DNA of 64,000 bases from Streptomyces fradiae (GTDB lineage: Bacteria; Actinomycetota; Actinomycetes; Streptomycetales; Streptomycetaceae). Positions 27,089 to 35,474 of this stretch are shown in pieces (positions within the stretch are counted from its first letter, which is position 1; every line of letters begins with the position of its first letter). Under the pieces are notes generated by a model. The model did not search any database. It was not told the DNA's origin and worked only from the letters and a program-made list of their open reading frames with translations. The stretch lies in contig NZ_CP065958.1 of the NCBI RefSeq assembly GCF_041270065.1, positions 7,254,001 to 7,318,000 of the forward strand. Reading direction: 5' to 3'. The translations under genes were made by a program, and so were the position numbers.

Positions 27089-28353
27089 GAGGCCACCTCC
27101 AGCTGCTCGTCGGCCGGGCAGCAGCCCGGCACCACGTACCGTGCGTGGAACGCGGCCACCGCGCCCAGCACGTCGGGGGTCGCGCCGATCCGGGGCAGCG
27201 CGTCCAGGGCCGCCTCGAACACGGTCAGCGCCGCCTTGTGCAGCGCCGGGTCGGTGAGTCCGTCCCGGGCGGCGGTCCGCCACAGAGCGTTGCGCGGCGC
27301 GGGGCCGTCCCCGGCGAGCGCCGCCAGCGGCTCCACCGCCTGATGGGCGGCCGCGGCGGCCCGGGGATCCTCGAAGAGGGCGGTGGTGACCGCCACCGGA
27401 ACCATCCAGCCGTCGGGGCCGGGCTGTGCGTCGATCATCCGAAGCTCCAGATGCCCGCGCGGCCGGACCGGCGGGAACAGGGTCGTCAGGTGGTAGTGCA
27501 GATCGTCCGCGTCCGCCTGGCGCGGCGCGCCCGAGCGCAGCCAGTCCCGGAAGGTCAGCCCCTCCGGTACCGCCCACGGGCCGCTCGGCGTGCGCACGCA
27601 CATCACCGGGGTGTCCAGGACGTGCGCCGCCCACTCGGCGCGCGGCTCGCCGTCCGGCGACGGGGCGAGCGCCCGGGTCGGATCCAGATCCGTCCACAGC
27701 GCCTGCCGGGTCGACCGCCAGCCGGTCCGGCGCCCGCCGTGCACGGGCGAGTTGGCGAACGCGGCCACCAGGACCGCGCCGAGCAGATGGGCGAGCCGCC
27801 AGCGGCTGCGATAGCCCAGCGGCCCGTCGTCGTCGAGGCCGGCGTCCAGACAGACCTGCACGGACGCCGACTCGCACATCATGGCCCGCCCGGACGGACC
27901 GGTCCGGCCGAGGACGAGCTCCATGGCGTCGTAGCGCGGCTCGTGCAGCACCCGTTCGCGGGGCGCGTGCCACGGGTCCACCCCGTAGCCGCTGAGGCCG
28001 AGTCCGAGCGGGGCGAGCGCCGCCCGTACCGCCCGCAGATCCGCGGCGAGCGAGTCGAGGCACTCCATGAGGGAGGCGGCGGGCGGCGAGCTGAGCTCCA
28101 GCTGCCCGCCGGGTTCGAAGGTGAGGGCCGCCACCAGCGGCACGGCCCGTACGGTGTCGATCGCCGCGGCGAGCCGGGGCGGCGGCACGGGACGACGGGG
28201 GTCACGCAGTTCGTGGACGAGCCATTCCAGCTCCGCCCCGACCGCGCGCGGCGGCCCCGTCTTGAAACAGATACATCGCAGCAGGCCCTCGGCTTCCTCC
28301 TCGGTCAGCGGAGGACCGCCCCGGGGTATGCCGCTCGACGACGGTGTCGTCAT
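27085..28353 (-). CDS. egtA: Glutamate-cysteine ligase of ergothioneine synthesis
   Basis: 422 residues from the ATG at 28351-28353, chosen because AGGAGG lies 7 bases upstream; the open frame continues 14 codons further without support. GCS2-type landmarks are VGAELEWLV, TFEPGGQLELSS, GYGVDP, MCESASVQVCLDAG and LELRMIDAQP. It makes gamma-glutamylcysteine, the sulfur donor for EgtB. It is the first gene of the egtABCD operon. No egtE (the C-S lyase) is present in the window; in Streptomyces it is usually elsewhere. Confidence 0.95.
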   Translation of the reverse strand: MTTPSSSGIPRGGPPLTEEEAEGLLRCICFKTGPPRAVGAELEWLVHELRDPRRPVPPPRLAAAIDTVRAVPLVAALTFEPGGQLELSSPPAASLMECLDSLAADLRAVRAALAPLGLGLSGYGVDPWHAPRERVLHEPRYDAMELVLGRTGPSGRAMMCESASVQVCLDAGLDDDGPLGYRSRWRLAHLLGAVLVAAFANSPVHGGRRTGWRSTRQALWTDLDPTRALAPSPDGEPRAEWAAHVLDTPVMCVRTPSGPWAVPEGLTFRDWLRSGAPRQADADDLHYHLTTLFPPVRPRGHLELRMIDAQPGPDGWMVPVAVTTALFEDPRAAAAAHQAVEPLAALAGDGPAPRNALWRTAARDGLTDPALHKAALTVFEAALDALPRIGATPDVLGAVAAFHARYVVPGCCPADEQLEVAS

Positions 28354-28504
28354 CGCTCCACCTCCTGGGAAAGCGCTGCTTCCACCTAAAGCCACCCGGC
28401 ACGGGCGTGCAAGGGCGCCTCGCGCGCCCCGCGGGCACCCCGGGCGTACGCACGGCGCAAATTCCGTTGCCGCCCGTCACCGGCGTCGATCATGCTTCCG
28501 GGAC

Positions 28505-29341
28505 ATGAGCGCACGACTGCGGGCCCTCGCCCGAGACAACGAGCGGATCCTCGCCGAAGGCCGCTACACCGGGCCCGGCGGCCGGATCGTCCCCCTCGCC
28601 GAGCCGCTGGCCGCGGCCCTGGCCGGAACCCGTCTGTACGGCCCCGAGCCCGTCCCCGTCACCCCCGGCACCGACCGTACGCCCGCCCTCACCGTCACCG
28701 GCGAGAGCAGCCTCGCCGCCGCCCGCCGGATGGTCCGCGAGAACCCGGGCGCGCCGGTGGCCGTCCTCAACTTCGCCTCCGCCCGCAACCCCGGCGGCGG
28801 CTACCTCAACGGCGCCCAGGCCCAGGAAGAGGCCCTCTGCCGCTCCTCCGCCCTCTACGCCACGCTGCTGCGCGCCCCCGACTACTACGCCCACCACCGT
28901 GCGGAAAGGGACGCCTTCTACACCGACCGGGTCATCCACTCGCCGGCCGTCCCCGTCTTCCGCAACGACGGCGGCGCGCTCCTCGACGAGCCCTTCGCCG
29001 TCGGCTTCCTCACCTCACCCGCGCCCAACGCGGGAGTGATCCGCCGCCGCACCCCCGAGCTCGCCCACCGGGTCCCCGCCGCCCTCGCCTCCCGGGCCGA
29101 ACGCGTCCTGGAGACCGCCGCCGCGCACGGCTACCGCAGGCTCGTCCTCGGCGCCTGGGGCTGCGGCGTCTTCCAGAACGACCCCGCCGAGGTCGCGGGC
29201 GCGTTCAAGGAGCTGCTCACCGGCGACGGGCGGTTCGCCCGCCACTTCGACGAGATCGTCTTCGGCATCCTCGACCGCACCCGCGACCGGGCCACCCTCG
29301 GCGCCTTCCGCCGGGTGCTCGGCCACCCGGGGGAAGGCTAG
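28505..29341 (+). CDS. TIGR02452-type microbial PARG-like macrodomain protein
   Basis: 278 residues from the ATG at 28505; CATGCT lies 7 bases upstream, so a leaderless transcript is possible. The signature NPGGGYLNGAQAQEEALCR holds the GGG-X6-8-QEE box of bacterial poly(ADP-ribose) glycohydrolases. The macrodomain end LVLGAWGCGVFQNDP is also clear. The family is predicted to remove ADP-ribose from proteins or nucleic acids. No ADP-ribosyltransferase lies next to it, so the partner, if any, is elsewhere. Confidence 0.9.
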   Translation: MSARLRALARDNERILAEGRYTGPGGRIVPLAEPLAAALAGTRLYGPEPVPVTPGTDRTPALTVTGESSLAAARRMVRENPGAPVAVLNFASARNPGGGYLNGAQAQEEALCRSSALYATLLRAPDYYAHHRAERDAFYTDRVIHSPAVPVFRNDGGALLDEPFAVGFLTSPAPNAGVIRRRTPELAHRVPAALASRAERVLETAAAHGYRRLVLGAWGCGVFQNDPAEVAGAFKELLTGDGRFARHFDEIVFGILDRTRDRATLGAFRRVLGHPGEG

Positions 29342-29411
29342 GACCGGGGGACGGCCAGGCCGTGTCTTTCGGATCAGGGCGTGTGTCGCCCCGGCACCCT
29401 CGGGGCCCGGC

Positions 29412-29828
29412 TCAGGACCAGCCGTAACGCTCCACGAGCCGGGCCACCACGCGGTCGAACCGCACCCGGTCGAGCGCGCAGGCCTCCCGCCGCATCCCCG
29501 ACTGGCGCACCCGCAGCACCCGGTCCAGGTCCACCCAGGACTCCCGCCGCTCCGCGTCCCACGGCCCCGAACCGATCGCCACCCACTCGCGGTCGTGGTC
29601 GTGCCGCTTGCTCGACAGCTGTACGGCGAGCAGCGTGCCCTCCGGCTCCCGCGCCACCACGAGCACCGGCCGGTCCTTGCCCCGCCCGTCGTTCTCCTCG
29701 AAGGGCACCCAGGTCCACACGATCTCCCCGGGGTCGGGATCCCCGTCGGGGTCCGGCGCGTAGGAGGTGCGGACCGGGCCGATCGCCCGCGGATCGGCCT
29801 CGCTGGTGGAGTTCATCGGCATCGTCAT
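29412..29828 (-). CDS. PemK/MazF-like family protein without antitoxin
   Basis: 138 residues; three ATG codons cluster at the start and the first (29826-29828) is used. The core (about 32-130) shows the PemK-type barrel: PGEIVWTWVPFEEND, KDRPVLVVARE, LLAVQLSSKRHDHD, WVAIGSGPWD, WVDLDRVLRV. Toxin members are ribonucleases, but single-gene actinobacterial copies like this lack a paired antitoxin and may act otherwise. No antitoxin-like ORF lies next to it on either side. Confidence 0.8.
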   Translation of the reverse strand: MTMPMNSTSEADPRAIGPVRTSYAPDPDGDPDPGEIVWTWVPFEENDGRGKDRPVLVVAREPEGTLLAVQLSSKRHDHDREWVAIGSGPWDAERRESWVDLDRVLRVRQSGMRREACALDRVRFDRVVARLVERYGWS

Positions 29829-29950
29829 CCGGGCACCGTAGCGGCTGCGCGCTTCGACACGCCCGGTCTGACGTTCAGGCTCCTGACATGCGGCTTTCGT
29901 ACCGGCGTGCGAGCCTGGGAGGAAGTTCCCCGACCACGGGAGGCACGATC

Positions 29951-30121
29951 GTGGGCAAGAAACAGACCCGGGTCAACAAGGGCGCCCGAACGGGCGGCCA
30001 CGAACACCGGACGACGACGGCCGAGACCAAGTCGAGCACGCAGTCGGCCATGCCCGAGGCACCCCGGCCGGCCATCGACGTCCCGTCGCACCGCAAGGAA
30101 AAGAAGTTCGGGCACAACTGA
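29951..30121 (+). CDS. Small basic conserved protein, function unknown
   Basis: 56 residues from the GTG at 29951, with GGAGG a few bases upstream. It starts VGKKQTRVNKGARTGG and ends HRKEKKFGHN; the composition is basic and hydrophilic with no membrane or signal segment, so it is probably a disordered cytoplasmic peptide. I recall similar short proteins across Streptomyces but no function. It lies between the PemK-like gene and a lipoprotein gene. Confidence 0.65.
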   Translation: MGKKQTRVNKGARTGGHEHRTTTAETKSSTQSAMPEAPRPAIDVPSHRKEKKFGHN

Positions 30122-30192
30122 CGGGCGGGTGACCGCCGTCGGGACGGTGCGTGGATGATGTACCTCCACTCACGCTCGTCCCTGGGGGGAAC

Positions 30193-30576
30193 ATGCGCCG
30201 CAGCGCCTTCGGAGCCGTCCTCGTCCTGACCGCCGTCACGCTCGGCGGACTCACCGCCTGCAGCTCGACGGACCCCGGCCCGGACGCGGGCCCCGGCGAC
30301 GCGGCCGCACCCACCAAGTCCACCCCCACCGCACCGGTGCGGGTCGAGGACGGCTTCATGCCCGACCTGGTCGGCGGCTCCGTCATGAGCGCGTACGGGC
30401 AGCTGTCCGGATCGATGCGCTTCGAGGACGCTTCCGGCCAGGGCCGCACCGTCCCCACCGACAGCGGCGCCGCCGAGGAGTGGAAGGTCTGCACCCAGAC
30501 CCCGGCGGCCGGCGCCGCGGTCACCGCCGGACAGGAGATGGTCATCGGCGCGGTGAAGAACTCCGAGGAGTGCTGA
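30193..30576 (+). CDS. PASTA-like lipoprotein
   Basis: 127 residues from the ATG at 30193, with GGGGGGAAC upstream. The signal peptide ends in the lipobox GGLTAC. After a short Ala/Pro linker there is one PASTA-type domain (MPDLVGGSVMSAYGQL ... VCTQTPAAGAAVTAGQEMV). PASTA domains sense or bind peptidoglycan-related ligands. Single-domain lipoproteins like this are common in Streptomyces and their function is not known. A strong terminator follows. Confidence 0.85.
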   Translation: MRRSAFGAVLVLTAVTLGGLTACSSTDPGPDAGPGDAAAPTKSTPTAPVRVEDGFMPDLVGGSVMSAYGQLSGSMRFEDASGQGRTVPTDSGAAEEWKVCTQTPAAGAAVTAGQEMVIGAVKNSEEC

Positions 30577-30581
30577 ACCTA

Positions 30582-30619
30582 AGGGTGTGGGGGTCCGGCC
30601 GACCGGACCCCCACACCCT
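30582..30619. terminator. Strong bidirectional terminator
   Basis: A perfect 17-bp stem (AGGGTGTGGGGGTCCGG with CCGGACCCCCACACCCT) closes a 4-base loop between the convergent lipoprotein and flotillin genes. Confidence 0.93.
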
Positions 30620-30631
30620 GCGTTTCCGCTG

Positions 30632-32059
30632 CTACGAGTCGTCGCCGACCGTGATCTCCTCCGTCCGCGGCGCGGGCAGCGCCTCCGCCGCCGGTGCGGC
30701 AGGCGCGGCCGGTGCGGACGGCGCCGGACCGTTCGGGCTCATGTTGGCGAGCAGCTGACGGGCCAGACCCAGACCCGTCCCGCCCATGGTGAGCGCCTTG
30801 GCGAACATCTCCGCCATCCCGTCCGCGCCGTTGAGCAGCACCATCTGGTCGACGTTGCCGAACGCCGAGGCACCCGCCTCCACGATCTCCGGCCACTTCT
30901 CGGCCAGTTGCTGGGCGACCACGGCCTCCTGGTTCTCCGCGAGCGCCGCCGCCCGCGCCTTGATCGCCTCGGCCTCGGCCAGACCCTTCGCCCGGGTCGC
31001 CTCGGCCACCGCGAGACCCTTGGCCTGGGCCGCGGCGGCCTCCGCCTCACCGGTCACCCGGGTGGCCGTCGCCGTCGCCGCGCTCGCCAGTTCGGTCTTG
31101 CGGGCCTCCGCCTCGGCGGCGAGGATCCGGGCGTCGCGCTCGGCCGCCGCCAGCGTGCGCTTCTCGTACGCGAGGGCGTCGGCCGGCTTGCGGACCTCCG
31201 CCTGGAGCTGCTGCTCCTTCCGGTTGGCCTCCAGTTCGGCGACCCGGGTCTCCTGGACCACGACCTCCTGGCGCGCGGCCGCGTCCGCCAGCGGACCGGC
31301 CTGGCGGGCCTTCGCGCCCGCCTGGTCCCGCTCGGCCTGGTAGCCGGCCTGCAGGATCTCACTGTCCCTGGTCGCCTCCGACATGCGCGCGGCGGCCTGC
31401 TGCTCCGCCTCCGTCGCCCGCCGGTTGGCCTCCGCCTGCGCGATGCGCGCATCGCGCTGCACGGCGGCCGCGTGCGGCGCCGCCAGGTTCTTGATGTAAC
31501 CCGTCGGGTCCTCGATCTCGTGGATCTGCAGCGAGTCCACGATCAGACCCAGCTTCTCCATCTCCGTGCCACAGGCCGAACGCGCCTGCCCGGTCAGCTT
31601 CTCCCGGTCACGGATCATGTCCTCCACCGTCAACCCGCCGACGATGGCGCGGAGATGACCGGCGAAGACGATGTGCACCCGCTCCGACATCAGCTTCTGC
31701 TGGTCGAGGAAGCGGCGGGCGGCGTTGGCGATCGACACGAAGTCGTCGCCCACCTTGAAGATGACCACGCCGCGCACCTTCAGCGGAATGCCCTGGTGCG
31801 TGACGCACTCCACCGACAGCTGCGTCTCGTTGAGGTCGAGCGACAGCTTCCGCACCGCCTGCACGCCGGGCAGGACGAGCGTGCCCCGGCCGGTGACGAT
31901 CCGGAAGCCCATGCCCTCGCCGAAGCCTTCGTTCTTGTGGTTCGAACCCGAGATGATGAGCGCCTCGTTCGGCTCGGCGACGCGCCACATCATTTTGAAC
32001 AGAGCGATCAGAACGGCGAGGGCGCCGACGACGCCACCTGCCAGGATCCCGAGGCTCAT
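30632..32059 (-). CDS. Flotillin-like SPFH-domain membrane protein
   Basis: 475 residues. One N-terminal membrane segment (ILAGGVVGALAVLIALFKMMW) precedes the SPFH/band 7 domain (about 30-200: EALIISGSNHKNEGFG, VLPGVQAVRKLSLDLNETQL, VEDMIRDREKLTGQARSACG, DSLQIHEIEDPTGYI). A long Ala/Glu-rich coiled coil follows (about 205-390), and then a Pro/Ala tail. This is the full flotillin layout; such proteins scaffold membrane microdomains. An NfeD-like OB-fold gene lies just upstream, the usual flotillin partner. The gap between them is 83 bases. Confidence 0.92.
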   Translation of the reverse strand: MSLGILAGGVVGALAVLIALFKMMWRVAEPNEALIISGSNHKNEGFGEGMGFRIVTGRGTLVLPGVQAVRKLSLDLNETQLSVECVTHQGIPLKVRGVVIFKVGDDFVSIANAARRFLDQQKLMSERVHIVFAGHLRAIVGGLTVEDMIRDREKLTGQARSACGTEMEKLGLIVDSLQIHEIEDPTGYIKNLAAPHAAAVQRDARIAQAEANRRATEAEQQAAARMSEATRDSEILQAGYQAERDQAGAKARQAGPLADAAARQEVVVQETRVAELEANRKEQQLQAEVRKPADALAYEKRTLAAAERDARILAAEAEARKTELASAATATATRVTGEAEAAAAQAKGLAVAEATRAKGLAEAEAIKARAAALAENQEAVVAQQLAEKWPEIVEAGASAFGNVDQMVLLNGADGMAEMFAKALTMGGTGLGLARQLLANMSPNGPAPSAPAAPAAPAAEALPAPRTEEITVGDDS

Positions 32060-32142
32060 TGGACAGGTCCCCCTTCACCGGAGCCGTGCGGTTCCGGTGA
32101 AGGGAGTGTGCGCCCGGTGCGCCCCGCCGCTCAATGGATCGG

Positions 32143-32364
32143 TCAACTGTCGTACGCGGCTGTGACATACACGGTGCGCGGAGGGAGATGTTCCATGACC
32201 ATCACGACCGTGCCGGGCTCGATCCGCTCCTTCCCCGTGGCGGAGTAGGCGAGGAAGTGCTCGGCGCCGCCCCGGATGCGGACGATCACCTCACCGACGA
32301 GGCCGGGTCCGACCGTGCCGGTCACGCGGCCGAGCAGGCCCACCATCGAAGCGTCGTCGTCCAT
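32143..32364 (-). CDS. NfeD-like small OB-fold protein
   Basis: 73 residues from the ATG at 32362-32364. TACCGT ends 6 bases before it and there is no ribosome binding site, which suggests a leaderless transcript; the frame is open 7 codons further. The sequence (MVGLLGRVTGTVGPGLVGEV, IEPGTVVMVMEHLPPRTVYV) fits the soluble OB fold of NfeD-type proteins, here without any membrane part. Such proteins pair with flotillin/SPFH proteins, and the flotillin gene follows directly. The call is partly contextual. Confidence 0.7.
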   Translation of the reverse strand: MDDDASMVGLLGRVTGTVGPGLVGEVIVRIRGGAEHFLAYSATGKERIEPGTVVMVMEHLPPRTVYVTAAYDS

Positions 32365-32389
32365 GACCGAACGGTACGTCAGCACCCCG

Positions 32390-32437
32390 CCCGGGCGGTA
32401 CGGGACCCGGGCGGTACGGGACCCGGGCGGTACGGGA
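32390..32437. repeat. Three exact tandem copies of a 16-bp unit
   Basis: CCCGGGCGGTACGGGA occurs three times without spacing, between the MFS gene stop (32443) and the NfeD-like start (32364). It lies just upstream of the NfeD-like promoter and could bind a protein or be a replication-slippage product. Confidence 0.8.
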
Positions 32438-32442
32438 GCGGG

Positions 32443-33681
32443 TCAGCGCACCGAACGGATCGGGCGCACCGCGAGCGCGCCGAGCACCGAGAGCACGGCC
32501 GCCACCACGAACAGCGCCGTGTAGCCGCCGCCGCTGAGCGAGACGATCAGCGAGGCCACGAACGGGGCCACGATCTGCGGACCGGCGTTGGCGATGTTGA
32601 GCACACCCATGTCACGGGCCGCGTCCTCCGCCTTCGGCAGCACCATCGTCACCAGCGCCGTGTCCACCGCCATGTAGCAGCCGAAACCGAGGCCGTTGAC
32701 GACGGAGAAGGCCAGCATCGCGGTCCAGCTCGACGAGACCGCCGGTATCAGCAGCGCCACGGCGGCGAGCGCGGCCGAGGCGCCGACGAACAGCTTGCGC
32801 CGGTCGTAACGGTCCGAGAGCCAGCCGCCGAGCACCGTCGAGACCACCATCGCCACCGAGTTGAGCGGCATCAGCACGGCCACCGCCTCCTCGGGCGTGA
32901 GACCGGCCGGCAGCACGGTGTGGTCCTTCAGGATGTACAGCTGGAATCCGGCCACCGCGAAGTAGCCGAGGATCAGCAGCGCCCGCCCGATGAACGCCCA
33001 GCGGAAGTCGTGGTTCTTCAATGCGCTGCCGAACGCGCCCAGTTGGGCCCGCACCGGCATCGGCGCCTTCGGCGGCATGCGCTCCTCGCGCGCGCAGACG
33101 GTGAAGAGCACGGCGGTGGCGGCGACGATCGCGCCGAAGACCAGATAGCCGGTGCGGTAGTGGTCCGAGAACGCGGCGCCGACCAGGGCGCCGATCGTGG
33201 AGCCGACCGGCAGCCCCAGGCCCACGGCGGCCGAGGCCTTGCCGCGCGCGGCGAGCGGCACCCGGTCGGGCACCACGGAGGTGAGGGCGGCCTGGTAGAC
33301 GTTCATCACCGCCTGGCCGAGACACCAGGCGATCATCACCAGCAGGATCGTGTTCACGCTGCCGAGCAGCAGCATCACGGGCACGGCGAGCAGCCCGCCC
33401 GCGAGGATCCACGGATTGCGCCGCCCGGAGCGGTCGGAGAGCGCGCCGGCCACCGGGTTGAAGATCGTCGCGAAGATCGCCGAGACGCCGGAGACCAGAC
33501 CGAAGTTGGCCACCTTGTTCGCCGGGTCGATCTGCTCGATCTGCAGCGCGAGGAGCAGCCCGGGGACGCCGATGTACAGCGCGTACATCGCGGTGTTCCC
33601 GGCGAGCAGCAGGGGCAGCAGGCCGCGGGTGGTGCGGGGTGGGGCGGATGCGGTGGATGTGGCTGGGGAGGAAAGGGCCAC
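32443..33681 (-). CDS. MFS transporter, probably for a sugar
   Basis: 412 residues from the GTG at 33679-33681, chosen because GGAGG lies about 6 bases upstream; a longer frame to 33729 lacks a site. About 12 membrane segments can be traced. Between segments 2 and 3 is the MFS loop motif (VAGALSDRSGRRNPWI), repeated in the second half (VLGGWLSDRYDRRKLFVG). The divergent LacI gene and the shared operator suggest carbohydrate-responsive expression. The substrate cannot be read from the sequence. Confidence 0.88.
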   Translation of the reverse strand: MALSSPATSTASAPPRTTRGLLPLLLAGNTAMYALYIGVPGLLLALQIEQIDPANKVANFGLVSGVSAIFATIFNPVAGALSDRSGRRNPWILAGGLLAVPVMLLLGSVNTILLVMIAWCLGQAVMNVYQAALTSVVPDRVPLAARGKASAAVGLGLPVGSTIGALVGAAFSDHYRTGYLVFGAIVAATAVLFTVCAREERMPPKAPMPVRAQLGAFGSALKNHDFRWAFIGRALLILGYFAVAGFQLYILKDHTVLPAGLTPEEAVAVLMPLNSVAMVVSTVLGGWLSDRYDRRKLFVGASAALAAVALLIPAVSSSWTAMLAFSVVNGLGFGCYMAVDTALVTMVLPKAEDAARDMGVLNIANAGPQIVAPFVASLIVSLSGGGYTALFVVAAVLSVLGALAVRPIRSVR

Positions 33682-33723
33682 GGTGCCCTCCGGGAGTGAT
33701 GGGGGTGGTGGTGACAGAAGTGA

Positions 33724-33735
33724 TGACACGTGTCA
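33724..33735. promoter_or_regulatory. Predicted LacI-type operator
   Basis: TGACACGTGTCA is a perfect 12-bp palindrome in the gap between the divergent MFS and LacI genes, 42 bases from the MFS start and 85 from the LacI start. A related half site (GACTCGTGT) follows at 33738-33746. Confidence 0.6.
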
Positions 33736-33820
33736 GTGACTCGTGTAAACCTTGTGTAGCACTCGAATCCGGCCATCCGCCAGACCCTGCGCCGGATCGT
33801 TCTGGAAAGATGCCGGATCG

Positions 33821-34891
33821 ATGAGCCAGTCACCCAAGCAGCAGTCCACCGGGCCGTCGTCCGCCGGGCGGCAGCCCGCCGGGCAGTCGCCCGCCGGACG
33901 CTCCGTCCCCACCAGCGCCGACGTGGCACGGCTCGCGGGAGTCTCCCGGGCCACCGTGAGCTATGTCCTGAACAACACCGCGGCCGTACGGATCAGCGAG
34001 CCCACCCGCCGCCGGGTCCGCGAGGCGGCCGAGGAACTCGGCTACGTCCCGCACGCCGCCGCCCGCAGCCTGCGCGCCGGCCACAGCCGGATGGTGCTCA
34101 TGCCCACCGCGCACGTGCCGATCGGACCGCTCTACAGCCGCTTCTTCAACGAACTCCAGTGGGCCCTGCGGCGTCTGGACTACACCGTCGTGCAGTACGG
34201 CAGCGTCGGCCTCGACGGGGACGCGGCGGCCCGCGCCTGGGCCGAGCTGCGGCCGGTCGCGGTGGTCTCGCTCGGCCCCGTCGAAGTGACCCCGTCCGGC
34301 GTCGACCTGCTCAAGCGGGCAGGCGCCCGCGCCGTGATCACGGTCGGCCCGCAGCGGGTCGAGGGCACCCACTCCGTCGTCATGGACCTCACCCGGGTCG
34401 GCCGGGACGCCGGCGAGCATCTGGTCGCGCGCGGCTGCCGCGCCATCGGCGTGGTGATGCCCGAGGAACCGGGCCTGGAGATGTTCTCCGTACCGCGCCT
34501 GGAGGGCGTGCGGGCCGCCGCGGCCGAGGCCGGGGCCACCGTCGTACCCCTCCCGCTGGCGTACGAGGAGGAGCCGGCGGCGGCGCTCGCCGGACGGTGG
34601 CGCGAACTCGGCCTCGACGGCGTGTTCGCCTACAACGACGAGTACGCCATGCTCCTCATGCGCGCCCTGCAGGACGCCGGGATCGCGGTCCCGGACGACA
34701 CCGCCGTCGTCGGCTCGGACGATCTGCTGCTCGGCCGGCTGCTCCGCCCCCGGCTCAGCACGGTGCACATCGACATGATCGGCGGCCGGGCGCTCGCCGA
34801 ACTGGTGGACCGCGCGGTGCGCGAGCCGGGAACGCGGCCGGAGCGGCACGAGCTGCTCGACTCGCGGATGGTCGTGCGCGAGTCCAGCTGA
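33821..34891 (+). CDS. LacI-family transcriptional regulator
   Basis: 356 residues from the ATG at 33821. After a Ser/Gln/Pro-rich N-terminal stretch of about 30 residues comes the LacI helix-turn-helix (TSADVARLAGVSRATVSYVL) and hinge (YVPHAAARSLRAGHS). The periplasmic-binding-protein-like core follows (FAYNDEYAMLLMRAL, VVGSDDLLLGRLLRPRLSTV). It diverges from an MFS transporter with a palindromic operator between them, so it most likely represses that gene and itself. The sugar effector is unknown. Confidence 0.92.
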   Translation: MSQSPKQQSTGPSSAGRQPAGQSPAGRSVPTSADVARLAGVSRATVSYVLNNTAAVRISEPTRRRVREAAEELGYVPHAAARSLRAGHSRMVLMPTAHVPIGPLYSRFFNELQWALRRLDYTVVQYGSVGLDGDAAARAWAELRPVAVVSLGPVEVTPSGVDLLKRAGARAVITVGPQRVEGTHSVVMDLTRVGRDAGEHLVARGCRAIGVVMPEEPGLEMFSVPRLEGVRAAAAEAGATVVPLPLAYEEEPAAALAGRWRELGLDGVFAYNDEYAMLLMRALQDAGIAVPDDTAVVGSDDLLLGRLLRPRLSTVHIDMIGGRALAELVDRAVREPGTRPERHELLDSRMVVRESS

Positions 34892-35005
34892 CGGTCCGCG
34901 CCGGGCGGCCCGCCTCGGCGGCCTGCTGGGCGGCTCCGGCCGGCGGTCCCGGCCGACGGTCCCGGTCGGGCGGCGGGGCGCGGGCGGGCGGCTTAGCGTC
35001 GGTCC

Positions 35006-35299
35006 ATGAGCACACATCCGAAGCGCTTCGAGATCCTGCTGGTCCCGGCGCACGTGCAGAACCGGGGCACCGCGTCCGTGGAGGACAGCGCCGTCCGCTC
35101 GGCGGTGGTCGAGGCGACCGGCCGCACCGGCGAGACCGGATACCCGATCTACGAGGGCCACGGCCTGGTGGCCGACATCGACCCCGACACGCGGACGGTG
35201 GAGGCGCTGCTCGTGGACGGCCGCGAGCTGGACTACGGCCTGACGGCGCTGATCAGAGGACCGGAAACCGGCCGGCGCGCGCCCGGTGGCGGGAGCTGA
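35006..35299 (+). CDS. Small conserved protein, function unknown
   Basis: 97 residues from the ATG at 35006. TAGCGT ends 6 bases before it, which is a leaderless arrangement. The protein looks like one small alpha/beta domain (RFEILLVPAHVQNRGTASVE, GYPIYEGHGLVADID, VEALLVDGRELDYGLTALIR). It has no signal or membrane segment. I do not recognise a family. It stands between the LacI gene and the thiolase gene, with no sign of shared transcription. Confidence 0.65.
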   Translation: MSTHPKRFEILLVPAHVQNRGTASVEDSAVRSAVVEATGRTGETGYPIYEGHGLVADIDPDTRTVEALLVDGRELDYGLTALIRGPETGRRAPGGGS

Positions 35300-35338
35300 C
35301 GGGCTGCCGAGGGGCCGCCCGGGAGGCACCGGTGGGCG

Positions 35339-35368
35339 TTGACAGGAGGCGCGGGAGGGGCGGAGACT
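35339..35368 (+). promoter_or_regulatory. Possible promoter of the thiolase gene
   Basis: TTGACA (35339-35344) is followed after 18 bases by GAGACT (35363-35368). The -35 box is a perfect consensus match and the -10 box keeps only the A and T key positions. The thiolase start lies about 100 bases downstream. Confidence 0.4.
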
Positions 35369-35474
35369 CGGGCGGGCGAGGGCGAAGAAGCCTTCACCAG
35401 GCGAACGGATGTCGTCATCGGTGTCCGTCCGCCCGTCCGGGCCGTACCGACACAGGGCATGTGGGAGAGAACCG

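Noticed and set aside
29412..29828. A complete toxin-antitoxin module
   Set aside because: The PemK-like gene has no antitoxin-like ORF on either side; the nearest small gene (29951) is on the other strand and lies beyond a gap.
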